Counted from the first letter of the stretch, positions 54,727 to 63,525 are shown. The stretch: DNA of 64,000 bases from Achromobacter xylosoxidans (GCF_001457475.1 NZ_LN831029.1:1922001-1986000), one strand, 5' to 3'. Notes: a model not told the origin generated them from the letters alone. Numbers and translations are program-made.

Positions 54727-55185
54727 ATGAAGAAGTTGTCCACGCTCGCCGCGTTGGCCTGTATGACCGTCGGATCGCTGCTGGCGACCTCGGCCCAGGC
54801 GCAGTTCGCCAAGCCCGAAGATGCCGTCAAGTACCGCCAGTCGGCGCTGACGCTGATGGCCTCGCACTTCGGCCGCATGACGCCGGTGGTCAAGGGCCAG
54901 GCGCCCTACGACGCGGCCCAGATCAAGGCCAACGTCGAAGTGCTCAAGACGCTGTCGGCGCTGCCCTGGTCGGCTTTCGGTCCCGGCACGGAAGGCGGCG
55001 ACGCCCGTCCCGAGATCTGGAGCGACGCGGCCGGCTTCAAGCAGAAGCAGCAGGCGTTCCAGGACAACATCGTCAAGCTGTCGGCGGCTGCCGACGCCGG
55101 CGACCTGGACAAGCTGCGCGCCGCATTCGGCGACGTGGGCGCGAGCTGCAAGGCCTGCCACGACGCCTATCGCAAGAAGAAGTAA
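54727..55185 (+). CDS. Cytochrome c' (class II c-type cytochrome)
   Basis: 152 residues. The signal peptide MKKLSTLAALACMTVGSLLA runs to AQA at 25. The mature part is a four-helix bundle with the haem site near the C-terminus: Cys141-Lys-Ala-Cys144-His145, the class II layout. GGAGATTGCA precedes the ATG. It probably carries electrons or binds NO in the periplasm. The converging neighbour encodes a membrane cytochrome b, a frequent partner. Confidence 0.92.
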   Translation: MKKLSTLAALACMTVGSLLATSAQAQFAKPEDAVKYRQSALTLMASHFGRMTPVVKGQAPYDAAQIKANVEVLKTLSALPWSAFGPGTEGGDARPEIWSDAAGFKQKQQAFQDNIVKLSAAADAGDLDKLRAAFGDVGASCKACHDAYRKKK

Positions 55186-55221
55186 GCCGGTACCGCGCCC
55201 TGTGGCGCGCCGCCGCATGTA

Positions 55222-55247
55222 AAAAGCCCCTCGACCGAGGGGCTTTT
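55222..55247. terminator. Bidirectional terminator between cytochrome genes
   Basis: GCCCCTC (55226-55232) pairs with GAGGGGC (55237-55243), with A4 before and T4 after, serving both converging genes. Confidence 0.9.
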
Positions 55248-55312
55248 CCATTGGTGCGCGGCCTGGATACCGCGCGTGGCTCGGCGGCCAGCGCCACGCG
55301 CGAGCCCGATGA

Positions 55313-56005
55313 CTACGAGAACGACATGTCCGCGACGATTTCCAGCGATCGAATCCACAGCACCAGGCCGGTGACACAGGCGCCCAGGATCAGGGCGCGC
55401 AGCCAGATCGCGAAGCCGTCCTGGGTCGGCGGTGTGCCGGGCGGAACGTCTTTCGGATCGACGTTGCCGGTGATGATGGCGCGCACCAGCCGCTTGCGCC
55501 GCACCAGCGCATACCAGGTTATGGCCAGCAGGTGCAGGGCGACCAGGCCGATGATGACCCATTCATTGAGCTTGTGCCACGAGGTCAGCAGGCCGGCGGT
55601 GGACTCGCTGACGTGGCCGAACAGCGGGCCCTGCGTCATGATGTCATCGGTGGTGAACAGGCCGCTCACGGCCTGGAAGCCGACCACCAGCAGCAATGCC
55701 AGCACCGACCACGCCCCCAGCGGATTGTGGCCGGCCGGCGCGGCCGCGCCCTTGAGATAGTTGGCCACCGCGCGCGGCCCGCGCACGAACTGGGTGAAGC
55801 GCGCATAGCGCGGGCCGACAAAGCCCCACAGCACGCGAAAGACGATCAGGCCCAGCGCGACACAGCCGAAGCGCACGTGCCAGTCCATGTACAGGCCGCC
55901 CAGCTTGACGCTGACGAAGGCGCCGACGATGCAGACGACGAGGGCCCAGTGGAAGAGTCGGGTGGGAAGGTCCCAGATGCGGATGGCAAGCCGGTTGTTT
56001 TGCAT
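55313..56005 (-). CDS. Di-haem cytochrome b (cytochrome b561/hydrogenase type)
   Basis: 230 residues with four membrane helices. MQNNRLAIRIWDLPTRLFHW begins the protein; candidate haem ligands are the His in RLFHWAL, in YMDWHVRFG, in LTSWHKLNEW and in ALHLLAITWY. This is the Ni/Fe-hydrogenase cytochrome b subunit type. It probably transfers electrons between quinones and a periplasmic cytochrome c, here possibly the neighbouring cytochrome c'. Confidence 0.9.
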   Translation of the reverse strand: MQNNRLAIRIWDLPTRLFHWALVVCIVGAFVSVKLGGLYMDWHVRFGCVALGLIVFRVLWGFVGPRYARFTQFVRGPRAVANYLKGAAAPAGHNPLGAWSVLALLLVVGFQAVSGLFTTDDIMTQGPLFGHVSESTAGLLTSWHKLNEWVIIGLVALHLLAITWYALVRRKRLVRAIITGNVDPKDVPPGTPPTQDGFAIWLRALILGACVTGLVLWIRSLEIVADMSFS

Positions 56006-56114
56006 GATGGTCGCGCCTTGACTGCGTTGCCTGCGACTTTATCACGCACAAATGAAGCCGCCACGGCGTGGGCCATGGCGGTTTTGCGCCAGATTAAGGT
56101 TGGGAACCGCTGGC

Positions 56115-56396
56115 TCAGCGAGCGGCGCGGCGCACCGGTTCGATGCGGTGCACGTGCTCGTGGCGGAAGCGGATACGCTGTCCGGGGACCTTCTGCGCGG
56201 CCGTTCCGCAAGGCACGATTTCGGTGGTGTACGTGGTCGTGCCGTCGATCGGCGCGTTGAAGATCACGGCGGCGCGGATGGCCGGGCCGTCGGCCGGTTG
56301 CAGGTAAACGATGTCGCCGATGTGGATCGGCATGTTGTCCAGCTTGGTATGGGCCGGGCGTCGGATCAGGTCCGAGGTAGTGAAACGAGTATTCAT
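56115..56396 (-). CDS. Hypothetical protein, 93 residues
   Basis: I do not recognise a family. The product MNTRFTTSDLIRRPAHTKLD continues with MPIHIGDIVYLQPADGPAIRAA and TTYTTEIVPCG, giving a soluble, beta-rich small protein ending in RHEHVHRIEPVRRAAR. Coding use fits the local pattern. It is flanked by gene-poor DNA: the 827-base gap upstream of its start and cytochrome b downstream. A GC-rich stem with one G-U pair lies between it and cytochrome b. Confidence 0.6.
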   Translation of the reverse strand: MNTRFTTSDLIRRPAHTKLDNMPIHIGDIVYLQPADGPAIRAAVIFNAPIDGTTTYTTEIVPCGTAAQKVPGQRIRFRHEHVHRIEPVRRAAR

Positions 56397-57223
56397 GTTG
56401 TGTTCTCTTTCAAGTTCTTGTTATGGGAATTGCTGCGTAGCGCATGCCACGAAGCGGGGGCGAGGGCGCTGTCGCGCGCCGCGCCCCGGCCATGTGCCGG
56501 GTCATGCATGACACTAACGCATATCCGCCGCCGGTCCTTTGCGCATTCTCATGGTTTGCGGGCGCGCCGGACTGGCTGCGGGGGCCGTCCCGGGCCTGGA
56601 CCTGGGACGTTGCGGGCGCCGCCTGCCTGTATTGGTGGACGGCGGATCCAATAGGCGATGGCGTTACGGCGCCATCGCGGGCGCATGGCAGCGGATCAAC
56701 GCTGCGTTGTGCGTTTTCCGACCGGGCCGGACTCGGCGGCATGGTCGGGGCGAATGTTGGCTATGGCCCGCGCCATCGTCGTGACGACGCGCAAGGCAAA
56801 CCGGCAACACAATTGCGTGCAATAAATGGTTGGCAACCGGTTCCGCGTTCTTAGGGTTGTCTGTCGCGAAACAGGATGATCAACGGGTTGGCCAATAGGG
56901 TTGGTCAACGGATGGTGACCGATGCCCCGCCGGGTAGCTCAATGGCTGGTTTTCAAAGCCTGGTTCGCTGGCGGACCCAGGTGAGGCTGAGTGGGACCTG
57001 AGCAAAACCCGACCAAGGCGGCGGCAAAGCCTGGAGTGCCAAACGGCAAATTCCAATAGCGCCAAGTTCAATAGGCTCAACTAACGATTATATGGCTAAA
57101 TTAATGATTTCGCAAGGGTTTTTGTGAGGCGCGCCGAAATGAGTGCGACGCCACCCTTGCCGTCCGGCCGGGGTGCCCCCTGGCGCGGGCGCTGACGCCC
57201 CGCGCCAGGGGGCAGGACCCAGG
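56397..57223. other. 827-base region without a recognisable gene
   Basis: Open frames here do not resemble proteins. Structure seen: a perfect 9-bp hairpin GCGATGGCG-TTACGG-CGCCATCGC (56655-56678); an 11-mer in near-tandem, GGGTTGGCCAA (56885-56895) and GGGTTGGTCAA (56898-56908); several CAATAG hexamers; and the long stem at 57174-57214. From about 56860 to 57120 the DNA is less GC-rich than its surroundings. A stretch near 56930-57000 faintly resembles a tRNA but does not fold as one. Confidence 0.5.
57174..57214. terminator. 16-bp perfect stem-loop downstream of the hypothetical gene at 57224
   Basis: TGCCCCCTGGCGCGGG (57174-57189) pairs perfectly with CCCGCGCCAGGGGGCA (57199-57214) around a nine-base loop. 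It lies 10 bases past the stop codon of the minus-strand gene and has no T run. Confidence 0.55.
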
Positions 57224-57583
57224 TCAGTGCGTGGCGGGGCGCGCCTGGCGTTGCGCTTCGATGATCAGCGCCTCCAGGCGGGGCGACATGCGCAGCGCGA
57301 CCTGCGCGGCGGTCGAGCCGTCGGGACGGGTGTCGGTTTCCAGCGCCAGCTCGATGCGTTCGCCATCGAAGGCTTCCGGGGCGGCCTCGATCTCGACATA
57401 GCGTTGCAGCAAGGCATCCACGGCTTTCTGCGCATCGGCCAGCGCTTCTTCGCCCAGGTGCCCGGGGCGCAGATACTGGTTGGCCACGCGGGCCAGGTCG
57501 TTCATGAAAAACAGCAGGGCGGCGGCGCCACGGCAATCGGGATGGGCGAAGCCCCAGGTGTCGGGGGAAGCGTCTTGGGTCAT
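57224..57583 (-). CDS. Hypothetical protein, 119 residues
   Basis: Not recognised. It is soluble, alpha-helical by composition, with CRGAAALLFFMNDLARVANQ and HLGEEALADAQKAVDALLQR, and an Arg/Gln/Ala-rich end (EALIIEAQRQARP). There is no signal peptide or membrane segment. It is divergent from the GNAT gene and ends before a long stem-loop. Codon use resembles its neighbours, which supports it being expressed. Confidence 0.65.
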   Translation of the reverse strand: MTQDASPDTWGFAHPDCRGAAALLFFMNDLARVANQYLRPGHLGEEALADAQKAVDALLQRYVEIEAAPEAFDGERIELALETDTRPDGSTAAQVALRMSPRLEALIIEAQRQARPATH

Positions 57584-57766
57584 TCAGGCTGGAAAGACAA
57601 GGGGTGGCGGGCGGCCGCAGCGGGCCGGCAATCCTGCATTTTAGGCCGGTCCGGCCCAGTGCGGGGCGCTGGCGGAACGCGGCCAAGCATGAGGTCCCGG
57701 CGCGCGGCCTGCACAGTGGGGCTGCGCATCCCGTTTCCGTGCCGCTTGGGGCATACTGGGCGCCCC

Positions 57767-58279
57767 ATGATCAGACACGCACGCCCCGCCGACCTGGCGC
57801 TCCTGCCCGATATCGAACGTTCCGCCGCCGCCCGCTTCCTTGGGACGCCCATGGCCTGGGCCGCCGCGGGCGAGCCCCTGCCGCCAGCCGAATTGGCGCG
57901 CGCCGCTGCCGCGGGCCTGTTGTGGGTCGCGCCGGGCGACGACGACCGGCCGGCGGGATTCGCGCTGGCCCGGCCGATGGACGGCGACCTGTACCTGGCG
58001 GAAATGTCGGTCGCGCTGCCTATGCAGGGGCGCGGCCTGGGACGCGACCTGCTGCGGGCGGTGGTCGAACATGCGCGCGCCGCGCGCATCTACCGCGGCG
58101 TGGCGCTGACCACCGATCGCGAGCTGCCCTGGAATGCGCCTTTCTACCAGCGGCAAGGCTTTGTCGAGGTCCCGGCCCCGCAATTGGGGCCCGCATTGCG
58201 GGCTCGCCTGGAGGCGGAGGCGGCCGCGGGTTTCGACCCGGCGCGCCGCTGCGCGATGCGCTACGCGCTGGCGGCGTGA
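57767..58279 (+). CDS. GNAT family N-acetyltransferase
   Basis: 170 residues from ATG 57767 (MIRHARPADLALLPDIERSA); the frame is open far upstream without family similarity. The acetyl-CoA site is in VALPMQGRGLGRDLLRAVVE (Q/RxxGxG/A loop) and the C-terminal ELPWNAPFYQRQGFVEV is typical. The acceptor substrate cannot be inferred. It stands alone between a hypothetical gene and a lipoprotein gene. Confidence 0.9.
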   Translation: MIRHARPADLALLPDIERSAAARFLGTPMAWAAAGEPLPPAELARAAAAGLLWVAPGDDDRPAGFALARPMDGDLYLAEMSVALPMQGRGLGRDLLRAVVEHARAARIYRGVALTTDRELPWNAPFYQRQGFVEVPAPQLGPALRARLEAEAAAGFDPARRCAMRYALAA

Positions 58280-58442
58280 GCCGCTAAGGCGCGCGCCGGT
58301 GGGCTGTGTCATATCGATTCGATGGCAACAAAATCCGCCCGCCGGCGGCGGGTGGCGGACGCTTCGGGATAATCTGCCGGGGAGGATGCCGGCCGCCGGG
58401 CGGGTGTTCCCGATGCAACGTTTTACGCAAGGAGGGAAGGGC

Positions 58443-59147
58443 ATGGCAATGCTGCGGATCTGCCTGGCCGGCCTGGCGGCGGCTTCGATGCTGGCGCTGG
58501 CCGCTTGCGGCAATCGCGAGCCGCAGGAGCGCGCGGCCTTCATCGAGCTGCTGCAAAGCCGTATCGCGTCCGGGTCGCTGGTGCCGGTCGGCGCCCTCGG
58601 CGAAGCCGAGAAAGAGGCCGTGGGCCGCTACGACGATGCCTACGAGGTGATCGTCGATTTCCAGTCCGCCATGGCCAAGGCGGCCGTGACGCTGCGCCCC
58701 ATCCTTGCGGCCGAGCGCATCCAGTCGGTCGACGACATCGTGCGGCGGCGCGAGGCCCTGCTGGCCGCGCGCAAGACGCTGGCCGACAGCGCCGGCGCCT
58801 TGCAGGATGCCAAGGCCCGCGCCGACCGCGCGCGCAGGGGACTGGAGCTTGCGCCGGATCTGGCGCCGGTCTACGACGGGGTGTATGACGAGGCGGTCAC
58901 GGCGCCGGCGGCCGAGTTGATGGACGCGGCGGCGCGCATGGATACCGTCGCGCGCGATGCGCTCGGCATCGCCGATTTCGTCGCGGCCAATGAGGCCGAG
59001 ATCACGCTCGAGGATGGGCTGGCCAAGGTCGCCACGCCGTCGCTGCAGCATGAACTGAATCTGCGCCTGCAGGGCCTGAACGCCCAGTCGCCGGCGCTGG
59101 AGGCCGCCCGCGCGGTGGTGTCGCGGGCGGCGGCCGGCGAGCCCTGA
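58443..59147 (+). CDS. DUF3053 domain lipoprotein (YiaF-like)
   Basis: 234 residues from ATG 58443, preceded by AGGAGGGAAGGGC. The signal peptide MAMLRICLAGLAAASMLALA leads to lipobox LAAC. The mature part (PQERAAFIELLQSRI, LRPILAAERIQSVDDIVRRR) resembles E. coli YiaF. It is helical and of unknown function, probably a periplasm-facing lipoprotein. The AI-2E-family gene follows in the same direction after 139 bases. Confidence 0.85.
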   Translation: MAMLRICLAGLAAASMLALAACGNREPQERAAFIELLQSRIASGSLVPVGALGEAEKEAVGRYDDAYEVIVDFQSAMAKAAVTLRPILAAERIQSVDDIVRRREALLAARKTLADSAGALQDAKARADRARRGLELAPDLAPVYDGVYDEAVTAPAAELMDAAARMDTVARDALGIADFVAANEAEITLEDGLAKVATPSLQHELNLRLQGLNAQSPALEAARAVVSRAAAGEP

Positions 59148-59286
59148 ATGCCCGCCGCGCGCCGCTTTCCGCGCAATGGCGCCCGCCGGACGGCCGGGGC
59201 CGGGGCCAGCGGGGGGAACGAGCGGGGCGGGACGCTGCTTTGTACAATGCGGGTCTCCGCGGTTCAGGCCGCGCCTTGGACGGAAC

Positions 59287-60426
59287 ATGAGCCAATCTTC
59301 CAGCTTGCACTACCGTACCTTCCTGCTCCTCCTGGTGGTGGTATCCATCGCGTTCGGCTGGCTGTTGTGGCCGTTCTACGGCGCGGTGTTCTGGGGCGCC
59401 ATCCTGGCGATCCTGTTCGCGCCGCTGCAACGGCGGCTGGTGCCGCGCATCGGCGGCCGGCGCAACCTGGCGGCGCTGATCACGCTGGCCATGGTGCTGC
59501 TGCTGGTGATCCTGCCGCTGGTGGTCATCAGTGGGTCGCTGGTGCGCGAGGGGGCGAACCTGTACCAGAGCATCAAATCCGGCCAGATCAACTTTGGCGC
59601 CTACTTCCAGCAGGCCATGGAAGCGCTGCCGCCGTCCGTGCATGACCTGCTGGCGCGGTTCGACCTGGCCGACATCCCCAGCCTGCAGGAAAAGCTCAGC
59701 GCTGGCGCAATGCAGGCCAGCCAGTTCCTGGCGACCCAGGCGCTCAGCATCGGGCAGGACACCTTCCAGTTCGTGGTCAGCTTCGCCATCATGCTGTACC
59801 TGCTGTTCTTCCTGCTGCGAGACGGGCCGCAACTGGCCCAGCGCGTCAAGCGCGCGGTGCCGCTCAGCGAAACCCACAAGCACCATCTTTTCCGCAAGTT
59901 CACCACGGTGGTGCGCGCGACGGTGAAGGGCAATATCGCGGTGGCGGCCTCGCAGGGCGCCCTGGGGGGCATCATTTTTTCCATCCTGGGGATCCAGGGG
60001 GCGCTGCTGTGGGGCGTCATCATGGGCTTCCTGTCGCTGCTGCCGGCGGTGGGCGCGGGCCTGATCTGGGCGCCGGTGGCGATCTATTTCCTGTTGACCG
60101 GCGCGACCATCAAGGGCGTGGTGCTGATCGCCTTCGGCGTGCTGGTGATCGGCATGGTCGACAACGTGCTGCGTCCGATCCTGGTGGGCAAGGACACCAA
60201 GATGCCCGACTACGTGGTGCTGATCTCGACCCTGGGCGGCATGGCGCTGTTCGGCCTGAATGGTTTCGTCATCGGCCCGCTGATCGCCGCGCTGTTCATG
60301 GCCAGCTGGGACTTGTTCTCGCCTCCGGATGACGTCGTCGCGGCCGCGCTGGCCAAGCCCGCGGTCCCGCCTTCCAGGCCGTCGACCCCGGCCTCGTCCC
60401 CGGCTGCGCCCCCAAAGGCCGACTGA
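59287..60426 (+). CDS. AI-2E transporter family (PerM/UPF0118) permease
   Basis: 379 residues from ATG 59287 (MSQSSSLHYRTFLLLLVVVS). About eight membrane helices surround a soluble central region. Family motifs are LFFLLRDGPQL, GALGGIIFSILGIQGALLWG and LLPAVGAGLIWAPVAIYFLL, then VDNVLRPILVGKDTKMPD. Relatives export small molecules or ions; the AI-2E name does not prove a quorum role. The last 25 residues are a Pro/Ala/Ser-rich tail. Confidence 0.9.
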   Translation: MSQSSSLHYRTFLLLLVVVSIAFGWLLWPFYGAVFWGAILAILFAPLQRRLVPRIGGRRNLAALITLAMVLLLVILPLVVISGSLVREGANLYQSIKSGQINFGAYFQQAMEALPPSVHDLLARFDLADIPSLQEKLSAGAMQASQFLATQALSIGQDTFQFVVSFAIMLYLLFFLLRDGPQLAQRVKRAVPLSETHKHHLFRKFTTVVRATVKGNIAVAASQGALGGIIFSILGIQGALLWGVIMGFLSLLPAVGAGLIWAPVAIYFLLTGATIKGVVLIAFGVLVIGMVDNVLRPILVGKDTKMPDYVVLISTLGGMALFGLNGFVIGPLIAALFMASWDLFSPPDDVVAAALAKPAVPPSRPSTPASSPAAPPKAD

Positions 60427-60594
60427 CAAGCCTGAGCGCGCCTGCCAGTGGCCTGTGCGCGGTCAAGACGACGTCAGGGCCGAGGGTGTAAGGTGTGGTG
60501 GTGCCGGCCCGCCGGGGCCGGCGTCCTGTCTCCGCGGCGCCGCCGGCCTGACCCGGCAGTGCTGCGGATTTCCTTCATGAGGAGCGCGTCGGAT

Positions 60595-60816
60595 ATGGAC
60601 TGGAAATTGCACAAGTCGGGCTGGATCGAAGAGCGCAACTTCGACATCGAATTCGCCGAAACTCCCGAGGGCTACCATGCCCGCGTCCGCGTTTTCGGCT
60701 TTCCCGTGCTGGAAGACACGCGAAACGTGTTTCCGAACGCGATGCTGGCGGAGAAGGGCGCGCTGGCGCTGCTCAAGAGCCAGTTCGCCGGCACGCCGGA
60801 CCTGGAAGAAAAGTAG
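60595..60816 (+). CDS. Hypothetical small protein, 73 residues
   Basis: ATG 60595 (MDWKLHKSGWIEERNFDIEF) was chosen because AGGAG lies 10 bases upstream; ATG 60577 in frame would add six residues but overlaps that site. The protein is acidic and soluble, without a recognised domain: AETPEGYHARVRVFGFPVLE, ending in AGTPDLEEK. It is convergent with the DUF4153 gene across a GC-rich hairpin. Confidence 0.65.
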   Translation: MDWKLHKSGWIEERNFDIEFAETPEGYHARVRVFGFPVLEDTRNVFPNAMLAEKGALALLKSQFAGTPDLEEK

Positions 60817-60839
60817 GCTGCGGCAGGCCGCCGCCTGCG

Positions 60840-60860
60840 GCCCGCGCAACGCGCGCGGGC
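60840..60860. terminator. GC-rich hairpin between convergent genes
   Basis: GCCCGCGC (60840-60847) pairs with GCGCGGGC (60853-60860) around AACGC; no T run on either strand. Confidence 0.4.
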
Positions 60861-60889
60861 TTGCGCTGGAGACGGCGGCGGCGCGCCAT

Positions 60890-62707
60890 TCAGCGCAGCG
60901 GCAGGCGGCGTCCTCCGACGATGAGGTCGCGGTCCTGGCGTGGCTCGGTATGCACCTGCCCCTGTGCCAGCGCCCCGCCCATGTCGACTTCCGGACCGCT
61001 CTCGGACGTGCGATGCGTCCTGGACGACACCACGCGCCAGCCGTCCTTGCCCCGCCCCTGATAGGTCAGGAAAGTTTCGTAGCCCCCCGCCGTGGCGTCG
61101 GCGCGCGGCGGTACATACAGGACCAGATCGGCCGCGCCGGGGCCGGTGATGTCCGCATGGATCAACCAGCAGCGGGCAGCGGCCAAGACGGGGTTGGACG
61201 GGTCGTCGGCAGCGGCCTTTTCCGCGCTTACGCATCGGTCCAGCTCGAACGGGTTTTCGGTCGCGGCGTAGCGCCACCAGGCGTCCGGCACGGCACCGCC
61301 GGCAGGATGGACCTGAAGGCTGTCGGGCTTGGTCAGCGAGGCGGCCAGGCCGGACTGGCGCGGCCCCCAATCGTAGTATTTGCCCGTCAGTGCGTCGGCG
61401 GCGGCGATTGCGATCTTGGGCGATTGGGCCTGGGCGGCACCATCGGCCAGCCTGCGCATCGCCTGCCGGCCGTATTCGCCGCGATCGCGCGCGGCCGAGA
61501 GATAGCTGAATTCCTCGGGCGGGACGCGGCCGTCGATCAGGCGTTGCACCTGGCTGTCGACCTCGATGCGGTCGGGATTCAGGATTGGCGTGTTCACCAG
61601 GGCCAGCATGGCCAGCGCGCAGAAGGCCGCGACGATGTTGGTGCCTCCCAGGATCGTGTGGAAACGCCGCGGCGCGAGCGCCGCCCAGGCATAGCCCAGC
61701 GCGTATAGCGTCAACAGGATCGCGGCGTAGACGCCCCAGATGCGCGGAATGGTCCAACCGTACTGTTCGACGCGCACGACGAGACCGTACAGCGCCACCA
61801 GCGCCAGCGGCAACAGGCCGCACGCCGCGACGCGCAGCACCGCGCGCAGGCGCGGGCCGAAGGGCGGCGCCTCGGGGCTGTCCTGCCAGGCGGAGTTGAT
61901 GAGCTTGATCCACAGCGCGCTGAAGGCGATGAGGGCGCCAGCGGACAGCGCCACCGCCTGCAGGTCCAGCGCCAGCCGGGCCGCCAGCGCCAGCACGAAG
62001 GCGATGCCGACCAGCGCAACCAGCGGCAGCAGCCACGCGGTGAGCGTGAGCCAGGAGCGTTGCAGCGTGTCCGCCAGCTGCGGCCGGCGATGTACCCCCA
62101 CCAGGCTGACCGCCAGCACCAGCGGCATCACGCCCAGCGTGAAGCGGGTGGACTTGACGACATTGCCGACCGCGCCAATGCCGATCATGCCGAACATGGC
62201 GCCCGCGGCCCAGAACAACAGCCAGACCGCCAGGGCCAGGCCGCCGGCCAGCGCCAGCTTGACGGTGTTGCGCCAGGCCGCGCGGAACACCGCGGGGTAG
62301 TCCCAGCCCGGCCGGGATGGGTCCAGCGCCTGGATCAGGGGAAGCAGCATGAAACCGCTGGCGGCGGTGATCACGGTGGCGAGCGCGCGCGGGCCGTCGT
62401 CGGAATAGCGCACGGGTTGCGAGCCCAGCAGCGGCATCAGGCCGTAGGCGTGCAGCGCGGGCAGCGCCAGGGCATAGGCCAGCAGCGCCAGCAGCCAGCG
62501 CCTGCCAGAGCGCATGCCGGCCAGCATGGCGCCCGCCAGTGGCACCAGCCAGACCCACTGGATCGCGAACAGGGTGGCGAACGGGTTGTGCCATGGCCAC
62601 ACGCGGTTCAGCAGCGCGGCATGCAGCGCCAACGCCAGCAGCGCGCCGAGCGCGCCGTGGACCAGGATGGTTCTTTCGGGAGCCGACAGGGGAGAGCGGG
62701 TTGCCAT
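60890..62707 (-). CDS. DUF4153 domain-containing membrane protein
   Basis: 605 residues. About ten membrane helices fill the first 380 residues (ILVHGALGALLALALHAALL, VVKSTRFTLGVMPLVLAVSL, FALWIKLINS-type FSALWIKLINSAWQD). A soluble C-terminal part follows (EFSYLSAARDRGEYGRQAMR, YLTYQGRGKDGWRVVSS). The pattern is DUF4153, of unknown role. It lies four bases after the repressor gene on the same strand, so the two may be co-transcribed, which is unusual for a phage-type repressor. Confidence 0.8.
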   Translation of the reverse strand: MATRSPLSAPERTILVHGALGALLALALHAALLNRVWPWHNPFATLFAIQWVWLVPLAGAMLAGMRSGRRWLLALLAYALALPALHAYGLMPLLGSQPVRYSDDGPRALATVITAASGFMLLPLIQALDPSRPGWDYPAVFRAAWRNTVKLALAGGLALAVWLLFWAAGAMFGMIGIGAVGNVVKSTRFTLGVMPLVLAVSLVGVHRRPQLADTLQRSWLTLTAWLLPLVALVGIAFVLALAARLALDLQAVALSAGALIAFSALWIKLINSAWQDSPEAPPFGPRLRAVLRVAACGLLPLALVALYGLVVRVEQYGWTIPRIWGVYAAILLTLYALGYAWAALAPRRFHTILGGTNIVAAFCALAMLALVNTPILNPDRIEVDSQVQRLIDGRVPPEEFSYLSAARDRGEYGRQAMRRLADGAAQAQSPKIAIAAADALTGKYYDWGPRQSGLAASLTKPDSLQVHPAGGAVPDAWWRYAATENPFELDRCVSAEKAAADDPSNPVLAAARCWLIHADITGPGAADLVLYVPPRADATAGGYETFLTYQGRGKDGWRVVSSRTHRTSESGPEVDMGGALAQGQVHTEPRQDRDLIVGGRRLPLR

Positions 62708-62711
62708 GGGG

Positions 62712-63473
62712 TCAGAAGTCCTCGCTGCGCCAGACCTTCAGCACGCGGCCGAAGACCTCGAAATCCATGCCTTCGGTGATGTCCCAGGCGTCGTACTTGG
62801 TGTTTTCGGACTTGGCCCGCACCACCAGCCCGGAGGCGGTGGGAATGCGCTGCAGCCGCTTGATGAAGCCTTCGCTGCCGACGCGGAAGAAGTAGATGGC
62901 GTCGTATTCGACGGCCTGCACGCCGCGGTCGACGATCAGGGGATCGCCGGGATTGAACATGGGGCGCATGGAATCGCCAAAGCCCGTGACGATGCACAGG
63001 TTCTTCGAGGCGGAAAAGCCGCGGACGTTCTTCTGCAGCCATTCGGGGCTGACGTTCCAGCTCTGGATGACGCCCGGCTGGTCGCGCAGTTCCAGGCCGC
63101 TTCCCATCGCGCCGCCGGTATCGAACTGGGCGATGAGCACATTGCCGTGATCGGGCCGGCCCAGCCGCCCGTGGTTGAAGGAGACCAGCCGGCCCGGTGG
63201 CTCGTCGGCGATGACGTCGGGCGAGAGCTCGTGCCACAGGTCGGGGTGGGGAAGATCCATCCAGTGGGCGGGCTGGCCCAGGCCGGCGGAAATCCTGGCG
63301 GCCAGGGCATCGCCGACGCGGCGCGGGTTCTTGTCGCGCTTGCCCTGGAACCCCTGGAGGATCTGGTCGAGGTATTTGCGACTCACGCCCGCGCGTTCGG
63401 CCAGGCGGTCCACCCCCCCGGCCTGGAGCACGGCGTACTTGAGGTTGTTCAGTCGTATCGAGCGGATATCCAT
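62712..63473 (-). CDS. S24 peptidase-type repressor (phage CI-like)
   Basis: 253 residues. An N-terminal helix-turn-helix (RLAERAGVSRKYLDQILQGF) is followed by an S24 domain: the Ser is in GDSMRPMFNPGDPLIVD and the Lys in GFIKRLQRI. LexA/CI proteins of this type cleave themselves when RecA is activated. Operators start immediately at the ATG (63471-63473 complement), with no Shine-Dalgarno, so the mRNA is probably leaderless, as with lambda cI from its maintenance promoter. Likely the switch of a prophage or island lying to the right. Confidence 0.88.
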   Translation of the reverse strand: MDIRSIRLNNLKYAVLQAGGVDRLAERAGVSRKYLDQILQGFQGKRDKNPRRVGDALAARISAGLGQPAHWMDLPHPDLWHELSPDVIADEPPGRLVSFNHGRLGRPDHGNVLIAQFDTGGAMGSGLELRDQPGVIQSWNVSPEWLQKNVRGFSASKNLCIVTGFGDSMRPMFNPGDPLIVDRGVQAVEYDAIYFFRVGSEGFIKRLQRIPTASGLVVRAKSENTKYDAWDITEGMDFEVFGRVLKVWRSEDF

Positions 63474-63482
63474 GGTAGCGAT

Positions 63483-63499
63483 AGTAGCAATCCGCTACC
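63483..63499. promoter_or_regulatory. Operator 1 of the S24 repressor
   Basis: AGTAGCAATCCGCTACC, a 17-base variant of GGTAGCGANTCGCTACC, located between -35 and -10 of the leftward promoter; a further half-site GGTAGCGA lies at 63474-63481. Confidence 0.65.
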
Positions 63500-63508
63500 T
63501 GAAAGTAC

Positions 63509-63525
63509 AGTAGCGATTCGCTGTT
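63509..63525. promoter_or_regulatory. Operator 2 of the S24 repressor
   Basis: AGTAGCGATTCGCTGTT, a 17-base pseudo-palindrome, overlapping both -35 boxes. Confidence 0.65.

Noticed and set aside
56444..56854. A 136-codon plus-strand frame in the gene-poor gap
   Set aside because: Irregular composition, crosses a hairpin, and competes with an equally poor minus-strand frame.
56925..57005. tRNA-like sequence GGGTAGCTCAATGG
   Set aside because: No seven-base acceptor pairing, no anticodon stem and no proper TTCGAAT arm can be formed around it.
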